Assembly (NCBI GenBank): GCA_036571765.1
Contig: BROE01000003.1
Span: forward strand, 7,478,336 to 7,542,335
Reading direction: 5' to 3'
Source: Plecoglossus altivelis
Lineage: Eukaryota > Chordata > Actinopteri > Osmeriformes > Plecoglossidae
DNA length: 64,000 nt
Shown here in pieces: positions 22,401-37,900 of the stretch. The notes under the pieces are model-generated. The model made no database searches and was not told where the DNA came from. It saw only the letters and a list, made by a program, of their open reading frames with translations. Each line of letters starts with the position of its first letter. Positions within the stretch are counted from its first letter, which is position 1. The position numbers and the translations under genes were made by a program.

Positions 22401-25400
22401 TACATAACAACAAAGAGGCTTGTTTCATGGCACCGGGGGAATTGCCGCTGCCATGCTATACCACTATCTTTCTCCTGTAATTGCTGCATTAGTATGCATT
22501 TCTGGGATATCTGCTGCTGTGCTTTATTGACTATGATCTCCTTTGTTAGGCCCTTCTCACAAAGAGACATGAAGTTATGATGGCATCCAGTTAACTGACA
22601 TATACACACCATTCCACTGTGCATTGTGTGTGTCTGTGTTGAATGGAGTATGATGAATGTGGTTCATTTGATTGATAGGTTGTAATGGATTGTACAGTAA
22701 GTGTCTGTCACAGCAAACCCCGTGCATAGCCAAGCATGAGTTTTGCTTCGTTCTCATGCCCATATTGTTTGCGAGTGAGTGCTCAATACAGTCTGATGCA
22801 TGTCGTTCATGAGACTGATTGTGAGAGGCCTATCCCTCCATGGGGTGGGGGGTGGTGGAGGGGGTGGACAGGGGGAGGTGGAGCAGATGGGGGGCTGGAG
22901 GTCTAGGCCCAGCCTGATGCTCAGGGTCAGTGGGTCACAGGCACAGAGCCAGAACACACAAGGGGAGCAGGGAGAATACTTCAGCTGACAGTAATTGTCC
23001 CTCTGTGCCTGCCTTAGGAAAACATGTTTCCACAGGCTGCTTGGCCCAGATAGTAATCATGAGCTTGATTTGCTCCGTTGAGGAGGGTGCACAGCATGAG
23101 CCTCCAGTAATGGCAGGGATCACTGTTTCAATCCTAGCTCACGTCAAATGAATACTGCATTGTAGTTGCAAAGTGCTCTTTCGACAACCTAAGCTATAGC
23201 AACTGAGCTGCTCATGTTTGGGTCCATGTTTGTACATATCAATGTATAGTGCATGTAAAATATTGAACACCATTAGTCATCTCAGGAGAGGGAAACAGAC
23301 CTTTCACTTGCAAACCCTCAGCTTTACTGACTGTCACTATTTGCTCAGATGCACCAGTGTATCCTGGTAGAGATGAGTTCAGCAACTTGAACAGTCTTAG
23401 CCTTGCTCCTAAACATCTTGTCAGTTTGCAAAACATCATCTTTGGTTTGTTCTGAGCTACATCTCAAGGTCAACAAACTGTACGGAGCTACAGGGAGAGA
23501 TGAAAAATAAGTTATAAGAGCAAGATAAAGGCTACTTAATGCAATGACTTGACTCAACAACTTGTCACATTAAACTGTAATAATATTTTAACTTTACCAA
23601 ACATAGGTTGGCAATAATGTGCTACATTACTGTTAGTGCTGGTACTATAGCTTTGATTGAGACCCTGGTGAAAAAGGTCTCTGTGATTAAATACTGAATG
23701 GCGTTCTAATAGCTCACAACGTCAGTAACTCAACCCTTGGTTTAACAATTGCTAGTCATCAAATGAGGACTACACTACCTCTGTCATTGGGTGCACAAGT
23801 CTGGGGGTTTACATCAGTGGTGAAAGAGCAATGAAAGGAGAAGCAAGATAAATGACATCAACAACCATCTGATCCTTCCATGGACGTGTGAGTGAGACAA
23901 ATGGGCCTAGTTACATTATCAGGGATACGGAATCCTGCTGCTCGCAGATCCAGCGGACAATAGACTTGAAACTAGAGTCCCCCACCCTTTCCAGAGATCA
24001 GTGTCATGGGACCACAGAAAGAGAGAGAGAAAAAGAGGTGATGAGAGAGATGGTAACAGAGAAATATAGTGAGGGAAAAAAGAATTAGACAGAGAGAGAT
24101 AGACAAAGGGACATTGAGAGTGAAGAAGAATGAGAAAACGAAAGAGAATAAAAATGAGAGAGATAATGTTTTCAAGCAGACTGAACTGCCTGGCCTCAGT
24201 CCACTGTGTTCCCCTGACCACTTCTGCTTCTCCACTCACACAAGCCTGTACAGACTTCAAGCCTCTCCTGCATTTGTGTGCGCACATGTGCATGTCCGTG
24301 TGTGTCATTATCCTTGAATGAAGCCTGAGCTATTTAACTAAAATGCTTCATTTATTGTTAATAAAACTGCATGTGCAAACTGATTTCAGTGAAAGCATTT
24401 GATTACCAGAATGTAAAATATTTACTTTTAATGACATTTTGACAGCATTTTCTTTCAGTTTGCTGCTGGCACTGTCAGTTTGGCAGATAACCAGCCAAGT
24501 GAAGCTTGATTAATGTGAATGGGTTGAGGGAGCTCTATTGTCATTAAAACATTTTCGCAACGCGTACTATCTCTATCTACTATCTAATTTTCCTCCCAGG
24601 CATTGATCATTCTCAAAATTCTACCACAACCATGGTCAATTATCATTTTACTTACATATTCACATGTAGGCTACATGACAGCAAAGCAGACGGGGACCTT
24701 TAGAGGTGTCAGCCTTGAAGAATATTTGTCCCCCTATTTTGTGGCTCTATTTAAGCGGACCGTATGAAAGGCATTCCTATATAACAGGGGGGTGGGTCTA
24801 TAGTCTGTACTGCTGCCACGCACAGTTCACAGACTACTCACAGCATGTTAGGCACAATCCGTTCCCGCACCACTGTTTTCATAACCCTACAAACACTGGC
24901 CTGGTTCTGTTTAACATGGCAGGATTACGCAGCCGTGCACAAACCGTGCTTCTCTCCTTGCATGCTTGTGCCTGTGGTTGAGAGCCAGAGCTCTGGCTGC
25001 TACCTTTGCATAACCCTGCCTCACGACTGCCTGTGAATGTGCCATGATGCCTCCAATCCTGGGCTAATAAATGAGTGCCAAGATGGATGATTGCATAAAC
25101 ACACCCCAAAAGCCCTCAAATAATAATCAGCTCTGTAGCCCATTCTACTGGCATCGAAAGACTCTTTGCATAGTACAAAATTTGAAAATCCTCCTGCCTC
25201 ACCCCAACCAGGACGCTGCCATGCTTTGTTGCTTCAGGAAGCAGTCAATACAGTAGTTTCCACTGGAGAGTGAAGCTACATAGGCTGCACCAGCATGAGA
25301 TGGAGATAAACCTCTCCCCTCCCCTCCTCTGCTCTCCCCTCCCATTCTCCAGGAGGATTGATAAAAACTCCCTTCTTATCCGCTCTCCAAAGACTTATTC

Positions 25401-25876
25401 AAGGCCAAAGTACTCAGTCTCTGGTGCCCTGAGTTAGCTTCACAGATGATGCCTGTCATGGACACTAATGAAGACAGGTTGTTGGGGAGTTTGATTTTTG
25501 GCAAGATCCTGACAGCTCAGTTCACCTGTTCTAAAAAATATTATTTTTGACAAGAGCCTGTGACTTTTAGGCCCACACAAAAACAAAGACTATGTTGAGG
25601 AAGACAATCAAAATCAAAATACTGGTAGCATTGAATCACCCCCAAATCCCAAAAAGGCCATTAAAGTATGATTAGGTGCTTGCTCCCACATCCCCTTCCC
25701 TGTCATTGAGTGTTTAGCTATGTAGGCCTTGTACAGAGACTGTGAAAGGGAGGATCCTGTGTGATAGGGATGGAAAGAGGGAGCGAGCAAGACAGAATGA
25801 AAGATTGAGTGAGAGAGGCAAAGGAACACAGACAAGAGAGGAAGACAGAAGGGAGGAAGAGAGACAGTGAGAAAAG

Positions 25877-25921
<45 letters not shown>

Positions 25922-28900
25922 GGGTAGGGGGTAGTCTGTGGCAGAAGTGCATGGGATGTTAAGATGAAGTGGGAGGCCCCACTGCAGGAGGTTGCTCCCC
26001 AGCATGGAGGCAGCAGCAGCCCCCCGCCTAATGAGGGGTGAAGTGGGGCCCCCTGTGGGACCCCCTCAGGCACATTCATTAGGAGATGAAAAAGTGTTTC
26101 CTGTGGTAGAGCAGGCGCTCACCGCAGCCCGGACATGTTTAATTTACACCCAAGCGAAAAGAGGCCAAATTGGCCAGGTCTAATCTCACAGGCCCAGGCC
26201 AAAGCCATTGACAGGCTAAGACAAAGGGTTGATAAAAAGTAAGAAAAGGTCAATCGAATAATACTAAAGTCAATAACATCAAAAGAAACCATCCACAAAC
26301 AAAAGCTTGCTATGGGATACATTTGGAGATTCAGTTTTTGTCTTTCTGTAAATTGCAGTCTGTTGCATACTCGTCTTTCCTCATCTTCCTTGCTACATGC
26401 AGCAATGATAGATTAATTTTAGCCAGTGGTGGTTTATGGATAGGCAGCAGGGATTATGATAATGCTGCTCCCAGTTATGCAAGGAGAGTAAGTAAAATAA
26501 GCTTTTTCTACAATACAAGACAGGTGGGAAATACAACTGGGAGGTCAATTCATGAGCTCGTGAAATGAAATCATTGGGAAGATGTCTCTAGAAAATCTAA
26601 TTTCTTAACACACTTAAATTTTGTAAACACAGTCAAAAAGTCACAGCTGCAGTCCATTGACTCTCACCCATGAGATGAAAAGGTGTATTAATGAGCTATG
26701 CTTGCAATGATTCACATACAAGCCTTCTTATCAAAACATCTTATCCTTGTTCTTTATGTACCCTCTTATTTATTAAGATGGCCTCCTTGACTTGTTAGAT
26801 ATGCATAACCAATCTCCTGTAATTAGCAACTGCTAACCTTTGAGGTGCTAATCTCCTGCAGATTGTGGATTTGTACATCAAAGCCCTACACTTCCATATA
26901 CAGGCTATAGCCAGGGTTTGAAAGTACTGTTGATTTGAAACCTGCCTTATACCTTATTTGTATAGCATGGATACGAACAGGCTCCTCTTTTATGTCTGCC
27001 AGAATCCCGTGGGTTTGCCGTAAAGAATCCTTAATCCACTCCAGTGAAATCCAAATATAGAGTTAACACTGAGCTCCAAAACTCAGATGTGCAGCCAAGT
27101 GCCTGCTGTGCACGTAAAGTAGAGAAAGGCTCCTTTTTGCATCGTACAGATTAGATTTATTTGGTAGCTTAGATGCATCACATAAGAAGCAGGCAAGTGC
27201 TATGGGGGATGAAAACAAACATGATTAAATAATGGAGTGTGGTTCCTTTTCCAGCCCTTGCCTTCCCAGAACATTAATTGAAAGTTAATTAAACAATCAA
27301 TGTCTCGGCCCTATGTCTCAAACACATCTCTTGTTCAGAGCCCTTCTAATGGGGAGTGCACCCTGATGTGAAGAACTCTGATCCCGGACTCTGAACCCTT
27401 TCCTATCCAAGGTCAGAATAAATCCATTATTGTGCAAGGAAGGGGGAGATTAAACTGAAGGAAAACAACTCTGTGAGACAGCTTCCCACACATACAGCAC
27501 ACACACACAAGGAGTAAAGATGCCTTAAGCCTGTCTTGTCTCTAACGAGAGACATGAGCTTCACATGTGTCAGTGCGGTGCAGCATGGAAAACAACACAG
27601 GCAGGATGGAGGTGGGCTTTGAGTCAATCTAGCCCATCTATCTTTGTGCTATATCAATACATGTCAAAGTGGCCAGCAGGCATCCATCATCAACCCTGGA
27701 TTGAGTCAATCAAACACTCAATAGCAGTTTAACAAGACACGTGTAACTGTAGACACCAAGTTGCAGACTGTGTATGGCTGGTTGCCATTTAACGTACATG
27801 CAGCACACCCACTGACAAAGAACAAAAATACAAGATATTATCTTACGAAACAACATGACACCGAAAGCATCCTCCTTGACCATTGGTTGGTAATTAAGCA
27901 CTAATGAATTAACAATTATGTTGTTATGTATTTAAAGGCCACCCTACACCTAACCTGAAACTCAAGACAACCATGGAAATCTCTTACTTACCTTACAGTA
28001 ACATGGACCTCACAGTTACACTTAAATTACCCTGCTAAATGAGAACAGATACCCCTCCCTCCGACACCTGACATAAACATGCATGCATAAGTGAACAAGA
28101 TGCTATTGAATGTCATGGAAAACCTGACCATGACAGCTGAAATCAAGATTCATATTGCTGTCTACTCCACTCAGTTCTGCATGTGTCAACAAGAGAAATA
28201 GGAGGCAGCTGAATCTTCCACTGTCTTCTACACATGTGTGCAATGATGTCAGATTTATAGTCTGATAAAAAGTTTTTATAACACAACGTATGAAATACTC
28301 TGGGGATTGGCTTTGAGATATGACAATAACCTTGTATGCAGCAACACTATGATTTATGCAGTTTGGCTTTGGAGGGCACAGGACAGTAACTCTGTGTGTG
28401 CGTGCACAGTGACTGGATCAGGGACTGCAACTATGATGGAACAGACTCTGAGAAAAATACTCTCTGTGTAAAATTGCTTCATCTGTTTACAATTCCATTT
28501 GGGGTTTATGAGAAAGGCAGACAAACAGAGGCTGATATATTGGCCCGGTGACATGGCTCGGCAGGAGCATTCACACACAGATTCATCTCTCACTTTAGAA
28601 GCCAAATGATACGTCTAATTTGCTGCGAGCACAGTTATTTTTAACTTCTCCAGCTGTCAGATAATGGAGCTTGACTGTCAGCGCTGTGTGTACGTGTGTG
28701 TGTTTATGTGTGTGAGTGTGTATGTGTGTGCTAAAGGTTGCAAACTCTTTTCAATTCACCCTTCCCTTTGAGGGAATTACAAAATGCACATTCTATTAGT
28801 TAGGCTGTTTGACATTTCTTTTTCCTGTATCAAAACCAAAGGGAGATAAAAAAGATAGTTGACTGGATGGAAATGGAGACTTCCAACTTGTTTTCTGAAT

Positions 28901-31900
28901 GTGACTTTGACATGGCGTGCCAATATTTGCAATGCCTTGAAAAGATTGCACTTTTCACTATAAACAACAGACACGTATGCTACTAATTTGAATGAAATGT
29001 GTCCTTTTCTACAATATCCTGAATGAACGAACATTGTAGTACACATCGATGGTCTCGCAGCGCCATTCGTTCTATTCAGTGGATATAGTTCACCACATAA
29101 CATAATTGATACTGCACATTATTAAACATTAAGTAATTGAAAGTTGTAATGTCGAAAAGGCTACAAGTATTGTTTAGGAAGGTAATTCATGTGCACTCTC
29201 TTTACATGATCTGGCTGGTCTTTAATAGCTCCCTCACACTTCCAGAACGTCAAGGGAAACAGTCCTTAATCAATCCACCAGCACTGGGCTATTGGGGCAG
29301 CAGGCTCTCTGATGTAATCGAGATGGACTCTCCTCATCAGATAGAAGTGCCAACTACAAGCCTCCCTCTGTGCATGCAGGTAATAGTAGCCTAATAACCG
29401 GCATCCAGCTAGCCATGGTTGCGCTTACATAGTTCTCGATTGATGAGCTAAGAGGGGCTCTCTTCATGTCAATATCCATGGAACATCACTTGGAACATTA
29501 GAAGTGAGTAGGTAAGCCTGAAAACAGTGTCCAATCTACATATTCGGCAATAACAGGAACTGCATGGACTGAGAGTCATCTCTACCACTGTGACTGGTAT
29601 CAGTTCCGTTAATCGTCACATAGCCATATTGTTCAATGTCATGGCACGTCCATGAAAACATACTAACAGTCCCAATCCCCACCTGACCTCTGTTGTTTGC
29701 CAACTGCAACTCAAAAGCAGGTTATGTTACAGCAGCAAGTGTCCCATTCAAAGGACTGGTTCTGTTCACTGAGACGGGCCCACTGAGGAGTCAGTAGCCT
29801 AGACAGACTATACTCTGCTCCACACTGGAATTATCCATGCCATGTCCATGTCCAGACCCTAACACAACATAGCAGGGATTAGGGCTCCAGCCTGCCTCTC
29901 AGGTAACAAAAGACAAAGGCATGTGTAGGCCATGACCCTAGTGGCTTTCTGCCCTGATGTAAAGTAAGGGGGACTAGCCATGAGCTCATGTTAACTACTC
30001 TATAATGATGTTCTGGCCTGGGTACTTAAACAGTAATCAATGGAAGTTACTTATACCTTCCAGTAGGTGTTCTATTAGGGACTAAAGGTTTCCAGAAGAA
30101 GGTGAGTTCTGACCTTCAATAAAATACTGTAGAATGTCAGGCAAAGCCTCCTTGTGAACAATTCATATAAAGATTCTGAATTTTGCAAGCCAGCTGGCTG
30201 GTCCAAAGTCAAAAGCATTAAAGTGCATGACTTCATTCACATGCTTTAACTCCTATTGAATTATATACGTCATTCCAAAGTATGAGGGAGAAAATCTGAA
30301 TCATGTGAACTTTCATGTGGCATCTATAATGTAAGTTTGAGGAGATGAACTAAGAGGACTTCACAACAATTAAATCTATTCTTCTCTTGTTTCGGTGGTT
30401 AATCGCACGTTGGTTGTCTTATTTTGACTCTGACTGTCTGCCAACTTGCTGAGGCAGATATGGCTTGGTGAAACTTGCTGAGATAGGCATTACTATTGCC
30501 AACAGCTAACCAAATGGGTATGGTTCTTTTCAAAGCCGGAGTGAAACTTTGGCTTTGGATACCTTTCTTTTTTAGTTAAACATTTCCAGTTTCTACACAT
30601 GAATTTAAAATACATGACCAAATGGATAGCTTTACCTCTGCATTTTTAATAGGCCTCCATTCTGGCAGGATCTCTTTTCTCACCTCATATGGCATGGAAC
30701 CAACTTGCTAAGGTGCCAAAGGCTTATTTATCTTTAAAGGTTACATGAGTAGCGGATAATGACGATGGTGAAGTGGCATCAGAGACCCAATCCTCTAGTG
30801 AAACAGTAGCCCCTGCTACAACTTTCTACATGCTCCCCTGGCCTTAGGATCTCCACTCAGGACTTGTAACATAATAGCCTTTATGATTCTAAACACAGGG
30901 AAGCAGTGTAACCCCCCCCCCCTCTCTCTCTCTCTCCCTTTCTCTCTCTCTACATCCATACACTCCATATTCCATTAGCATGACTTGTGCCCCGTCAGGA
31001 AAAAACATATGGCTTGGGGAGTTGTCCACAAAACTCTCCACTTTTTCCCTCTGCGCTAGTTAAATTACACTGCAGGTCACAATGGGGGACTTCGGCATGT
31101 AGCTCATCGTTGACAGCAGCTATTCTCCTGGCATGTTTGTCAACATTGCTGCTTGTTGTAATTGTCATAATTGTCAGGTTGGTGCTACGAACAAACTGGG
31201 AGTCCTCCTGGCGAAAGCAGGCCATGTCATTAAGGGGGCATGTTTTCGGCGGCACTCCTGGGCACATGTGATCCTGTTGGAAAGACAACTTGTCGGATAA
31301 AATGGCTGCCTCCAATCTCTGTTATGCAGGTGAAGGCTTATGCCTTCTTCATGACAGATTCCACTTCTTGTCACTGTGGGATTTTCCCAGATACACCAGA
31401 ACAGAGAATGGTGAGAGAAAAGCTCTTTCTCATAGTTATTATGACCAGTGTTAGCCTTACCTTATTTAACCAGTGTCCACATTCACATATGTACAGTGTA
31501 TGTATGTATGTATGTATGTATGTATGTATGTATGTATGTATGTATGTATGTATGTATGTATGTATGTATGTATGTATGTGTGCAGTAGCAGTGTCTCACT
31601 GTTGTCGATAAATATATGTACCTTCATCTATTCCACAGCAATTTATAAAAGAACTGGCATTCCAAAGAGCTTGGCATTCCAATAACTAGTCTCAATTATC
31701 TCTTTAATCTGTAATGAATACTTTATGTAATAATGATATAGTGTCTATAATTACCGTGATGAGGTGGGGTGCACTGAAAGCTAATCGTTACTGCTGGGTA
31801 GCTTGGTTAATAAACTGGCAGCAAGCATAATGGTATTTGTTTGTTTTCGATGATTGCTCTTTTACTCCCAAAATAAACAAGATGCCTCTTTTGAGCTACA

Positions 31901-34900
31901 GCTGTATAATTTGTGGAAGCAGTAAAGGAATTTATCTGTAAATGTATTTTCAATTTGAGGTAAGATGCAGTCATGAAAGCTAAATCACAACCAGAGAGAA
32001 GATTATTCTAATTGCTTATCAGCTGCTGAACATTGTGTATCAATACAGGATGTCAGAATACTGTTAAAGTGGAGATGGGTTTTAGAATGCACCACATGTA
32101 GTCAAGTACAATATCATTGTTTACAGAGCACATTTTGGGGGGGTTTCATTTGTGCTGTATAGAGTGTTTTTTGTGTTTGTTGTCAAGTCCCTTTCTGAAA
32201 CGCCTTTACGCCTGCATGGCTGTTCCTCTGGGGCTTCCTCTGCCATTTGCTCAAGTTTCTACAATCCCCCCGAAAGACCTGTTTATGGCTGAGCTGTGAG
32301 CAGAGGAGGAATCCACAGACATGCCTTCATTAGAGATTAGAGTGACCGTCACAGTCCCCAGTCACCACCTACCCAGTACCCAGTCTCACTTTTCACTTCA
32401 GTCTTCACTTTTTTAAGTACACACTGCCAGGCTCACTCAAACAATATTCATTTGAAAATAGATATTAAATGCATTTTTGTTAGGTACAGGGGCTGTTGAA
32501 ACTCAATTGCAGACAAAAACAGGAAGTGAGGTTTTACTAATTCAAACAAGTATAAGATGGCAGGCATGGGTCAGAATCCAGGACAGGTAAGAGTTCAAAT
32601 ACCAGATATTACATCTGAGTAAAAATGGTCTGAACAGGAATGTGACACAAGAAATAGCTAGGCTAAATAGAAAGAATCAGAAAAAACTGGCACATTCTGT
32701 AAGGGAACAAATGAACAGAAGGGTATTCAGTCTAAACTCTGTTGATGAGCACAGCACAGGCGAGGCTTGTCATAGTAATTGCATTCAACAGAGGCATGGT
32801 TAAAGATCTATCTCAGGCAGAGGTATTGGCACATTTTAAAATCTGACTTTAATTGCCTTTCTTTACTTGGAACAGCAAAAGACTTTGATTGAAGGGATGC
32901 AGGGTAGCTGTTGTTCTTCAACTGAGATGGGCCCTGCACAGTGCTATGATCCCTGCCTTTCAAGACCTCCCATTTCACATCCATGTCATGTTCTACCTCC
33001 CCACCAAAGACTGGTCAGGGAGACAAATTTGTGAAATATATACCATGCGTGACATTACCTTCTAGGAGCAGGCATTTTCACATGAAAATCCCATTTTGAC
33101 TGCAGCTGCCAACGCATACTGACACAATTTGACAGCAGCTCCCAGGATATGAAGCCGTTCTTCTCCATATTGAGATTGCATCCCAGTCCAGCCCTATCGT
33201 TGATATCAAACAACATGTCTGCTTCCTCCCACTGAGTCTGTGGACATGGAAGTGTCTGAGTGTGGGTGATGGAGAATATCCTGCCACTGATTTCCGGCAG
33301 AATATGACTAAGGATGGGATGAGGGCAGTGGTGAAATAGCATCTTGAATTTGGTGGATCTTGAACCATACCATCTCATTAGAGAGTGACCCTCCCACATA
33401 TAGTACATACACTTGGACACGTGGGCACACACACATACATACACGTCGTGTACAATATGTAATGCTTACACACCACACCAATTCACAACTCCTATGCATT
33501 CGTAGTCTACGCAAAGCTAGATCACTTTTCAAGGGAAATACCTACTGTTAAGGTTATATTCAGGATACCTGTCAGCTCTTTTACACCTACACAAAAACAA
33601 CAAAGTGCGATGTAATGCAGAATGCTGCAGAGAAATGTTGCCAAGGCGAAGGAAAGTGAAACCTTTTGACGCAGTATTATACAGCCATTCCAACTCCCAT
33701 CAACATCCCCCAGTACCGCAAGAACAAAGACTATTTTTGGAGGGAACATTAAAGACAGGCAGCTGTCAATCACTTCCCCTGTGACCATATTTCCAGTGTC
33801 AGAGAGCTTGCTGGGGAAATGTGCAATATTCTGATAATATTTCATGCAACGTAATGCAACTCAGAACTCTTCCCTACTGGCCAGGAGGAGGGGAAATGAG
33901 AACAGGTAATTATCAGATCGCCCGAAGGCGAGAAATGATAGAGATTGCAGAGAGCAGGGATATTTAGCCCTGCTAATGAAGGCCCATGTTTTCCCACCAG
34001 GTGGGAGGAGCTGAGGGTAGAGAAGTTACAGGGTGTGGGTTGTATGAGTGTGTGTATGTGTATTGTGTGTGTGTGTGTGTGTGTGTGTGTGGAGGGGGGG
34101 GGGGGCCCAAGTGTGTCCAGGCTAAGGGTTAGGTGTGATTAGACCCTATTGCGTAAAGCAGAGGCTAGCCTCAGCATCAGCCCAGGCCTAACTGCCCAGT
34201 TTCTCTGTCCTCCTCTCTGCATGTCTGACAAAGACAGCATGGTAGAAGCTCGGAGAGAAGGATTCTGTCTACTTTTACGTCATATTAACTTCTTTCCATA
34301 TTTTCATGAGATTCTGTCTGTAGAAGAGTGGGAGGTGGCAGTGTTAGCAAGCGTTCCCAGCAATGGCTGATCTGCATCAGAACGTTAACTTAAATTCATT
34401 GCGAGTCATGTAGTCCTTCATAATCAATCTTGTACAATGGTCATTCATTAGGAAACCAGGAGATCCTGTCACATAGGATGTAAGAGAAAGACACTAATGG
34501 GCCGGCCTATTTAACACCACAGTGTACTCAACTCTTGTCAGTTGCACAACAGAGTTTGAAAAAAAGTTTGCAAGAGACTGCTTATTTTGTGTGTGCAGCA
34601 GCTCCCCTTGACAGATATGAAATGTTAAACATGTCATTAGGATTCAGAGGAGTACCCTTGCCAGACGTGCTCCTCGCAGACATCAGAATTGCTAATTTGC
34701 TGGTTTGCCTGCAACTAACCGGTTGGTCTGAGAGGGAATGAATAGAAACAGGAGTCTGATTTGTCCAGATAACCTTGAAAGCCCTCGGTCCGGCTTCCTG
34801 TCTATGTGTTTAGCTCAATCAGTCTCTCTTTATCATGATAATCTGAGCCTCAGCGCATTGTAGCGGAGGTCAGAGCACTGAGTCCTACCTGTTAGCTACC

Positions 34901-37900
34901 TCTAGTGTTACAGAATAACTTGCATAATATGCAGTCGTTCATTATGATTTTTGGTTCAATTAAATATAAATGTGACTTAATCACAATCATAGAGAATTAT
35001 TATGTCTGTAATCCGAATACTACATTTTTATTGCTAAAGATAGATGATGGTAGCCACTCCAAAGACATGCCTTGTCAGGCCAGTGAGTCAGCAGAGATGC
35101 AAACTTGTGATTGGCCAGACTAAGCAGTTTGGATGTGATGGTGATGTGATGGTGATGTGAGTGGACCGGCTGGTCAGACCTAGGGATGATGTACTGTTCT
35201 AGGGCCATGGCTGGTACAGACCCCAGTGCTTCCTCAGCACATAGTACATCAGACTCACACTAAGTAAGGCCTCAGGATTGAAGGCATCAGCATACAGAGG
35301 ATCTACGATTTTTTTGAACCCCTACAGCACTCACCGCTGCATGATCTAGGCAGAGAGCTTCTTACAGATAAGCGTGTATTTTGTTTAGAGTAAACATTCT
35401 GGTATTCTGCTGAAAGAAAAATGGAAGATCTCAGCGTGCCCAGTTGCAAGTCCAACATCAGAGGCACCAGCCTTCTGCTGGAAAACAAATCCCAGTGGAG
35501 ATCAATCATTGAAAGGAGGATGTTTGTGTGTGTGTGGAGGAGAGTGGAGGACTCACAGTTTTCTGTCACGGCCTCAGCTGTGCATAGACAGTCCCCCTGC
35601 ACAGCACCATCTTTCACCCAGTCAGGCGCATGTCTCCCCCTCACCCACAGAGCCCGCGGTGCCCAGGCAGCGCCCACCCTGACAACCCATTCATTTACTC
35701 CCCATAGAACCCCACAACCTGTCAACTGGGTCTGTTTTGTGGGCCTGCTCATACACACCTAGACCGAATGGTTACGAACGGCATGGAACACAAAACAGAC
35801 ACGCATGCACAAGTTTCCCCTTTCACATCATTAAATGCATCGTATCAAATCAGGCTTTAGACATATATCTAGTAACACCTTGTCAGGATGCTGGGCTAGA
35901 CTTGAGGGAGGAACCTGTCCCTGTAGAGGGTTTGGTTCGTGGTAACACTGAGCAGTGAGGAATTAGCACATGGTTAGAGTGGTATGTGTGTGTGTGTATG
36001 TGTGGTGTCTGTATTGAGTATGTGCCTATACATGTAGCAAGACACAAATCAACAGGCTAATATGTGAACACCATAAGCATGATGACTATGTTCCCACTTC
36101 AAGAAGTAGAGGCTTGAGGCAAGACTTAACTGCAACCTGGAGATACTGTGTTTGTCTGTCAAAGAGAGCGATGGTTGGGGGAACAGATGGAGATGTAGGA
36201 CGCTTCCAGGAATTATTAATAACATACTCTGATCCTAAATAACCTCCAAATAGTGTGGCCTCCTCACTCAGGATAACTCCTCCTGCCTTTCACATCCATG
36301 TTATATACAACAAACATGGGTGATTGGAGGTGTCTTTACTGTACCTCAAGCTCTAATCCAATCAGGAAGGCCTTCTTTCGTTTTTTTCTCAGACATCTAA
36401 CCACATACAACCACATATAAATACAATTGTACATTCCAGGAATAGATTTGAGATTCATGCAGCAAACACTAATTCCATAAAGCTCAATTTGTTTCCCCCA
36501 CATGGGAGCCATATGCTAAAATTAGTCCTCAAAAAGCTTTTCCTGTAGATGTTTTTGCTTCAAAGCAGGTTTGCATAGTTGTTTGTAGTGGATTTGGGAT
36601 ACTATTCTGACACCAAATCTATCTTATAAGCATATATCAGTAACAGCCATAGCATTTCTGTTACCTATGGATAACAATCAGTCTATGACACAACCTCCTA
36701 CTCCTGCTATTCTAACTACTCCTGAATTTCCTGGAAGAGATTCTGATCTGATTATTCCAGTTTCTCTACCTAAAATGTAATGGCATATAAATTACGTATC
36801 TGTTTTATGCTCCATAATCTACTAAATATACTTCATCAAAGACTTTTGTATGCCATTTACTCAGAAGTGTTGTCTATGATTGGACTGTGTTGTACTACTC
36901 TCAGGTAATTATAATCACCACACTGAAACTCTATCTGAGTGAAGTGAATGTTTTTCAACTGAGTGGTCTCAAGGGTGGGTTCTATATTTCAGAGACTTTA
37001 TCAGATGGTTTGTAATGAAATATATCATGTTGGCCAATTTGAGCAACAAAGACCTGGAATGTTGACTTATGATACTTCTGTAGCCTAGAGTAATTTAAAT
37101 AAGTGTAAAGTAAATTATACCTTAACAGTGTTCTGTAGTATTTCTTTACAATCTACATGTGGAGAAACTGTTCAAACTCACAACTCAAAAAGTGTAAGGA
37201 GCCTTATTATTGTATCAGGGGCTGTCTACATATCTCCATTCTTGTAATTAATTACCACAGGGCTCGTTAATGAGAGTATACATTCGTATACAGAATACAA
37301 TGGCTTGGCATGTTTATTCAAGATAGCTCCGGAAAAAAACACTCCCTTTGTATAAATTAAAAATAATAACAGACCATAAAATCAAGAAACAATCATCTCC
37401 CCCTTAGAACAAAAGACTGAGGTCTCGCTAATCAATGCCCATGAAATTAGTCAAAGATCAAAACACACTGTATAGATCATCTAACAGTGGAATGTTCAAC
37501 CGAAAGCTTTAAGTACATAGAGAAGACCACATATCCTCCTATCCTTTATGTTTCCCCTCCCACACCTGGTATTCCAGTGGCTTCTATACCCAAAAGACGC
37601 ATATACAAAAGAGTAATTAATTGTGGAACAAAGACATGCTTGGGTGGAAACAAAGAAGGTTAGTTTGTGCTCTTTGCACGGCATGTATTGCACTTCATGT
37701 GGATCCGGTACATAGTCATTTCTGCGTCTCTAAACAGTGCTCCGAGACATCATTTACTCAGCGTCTCGCACGCACCCAGTGAGAGAAGCCCCAGATATGT
37801 GCCCCATCCCCCTTTCCCCATCCCTCCCCATGCACCCTGTCTGCCCCACCCCCAAGTGTGTTTCTGTCTGCCAGGCGCTCCCTGGCTGATTCTCCTCCCA

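Noticed and set aside
31240..31685. Frames with regular Met-Tyr-Val-Cys repeats
   Set aside because: Direct translation of the (GTAT)n microsatellite.
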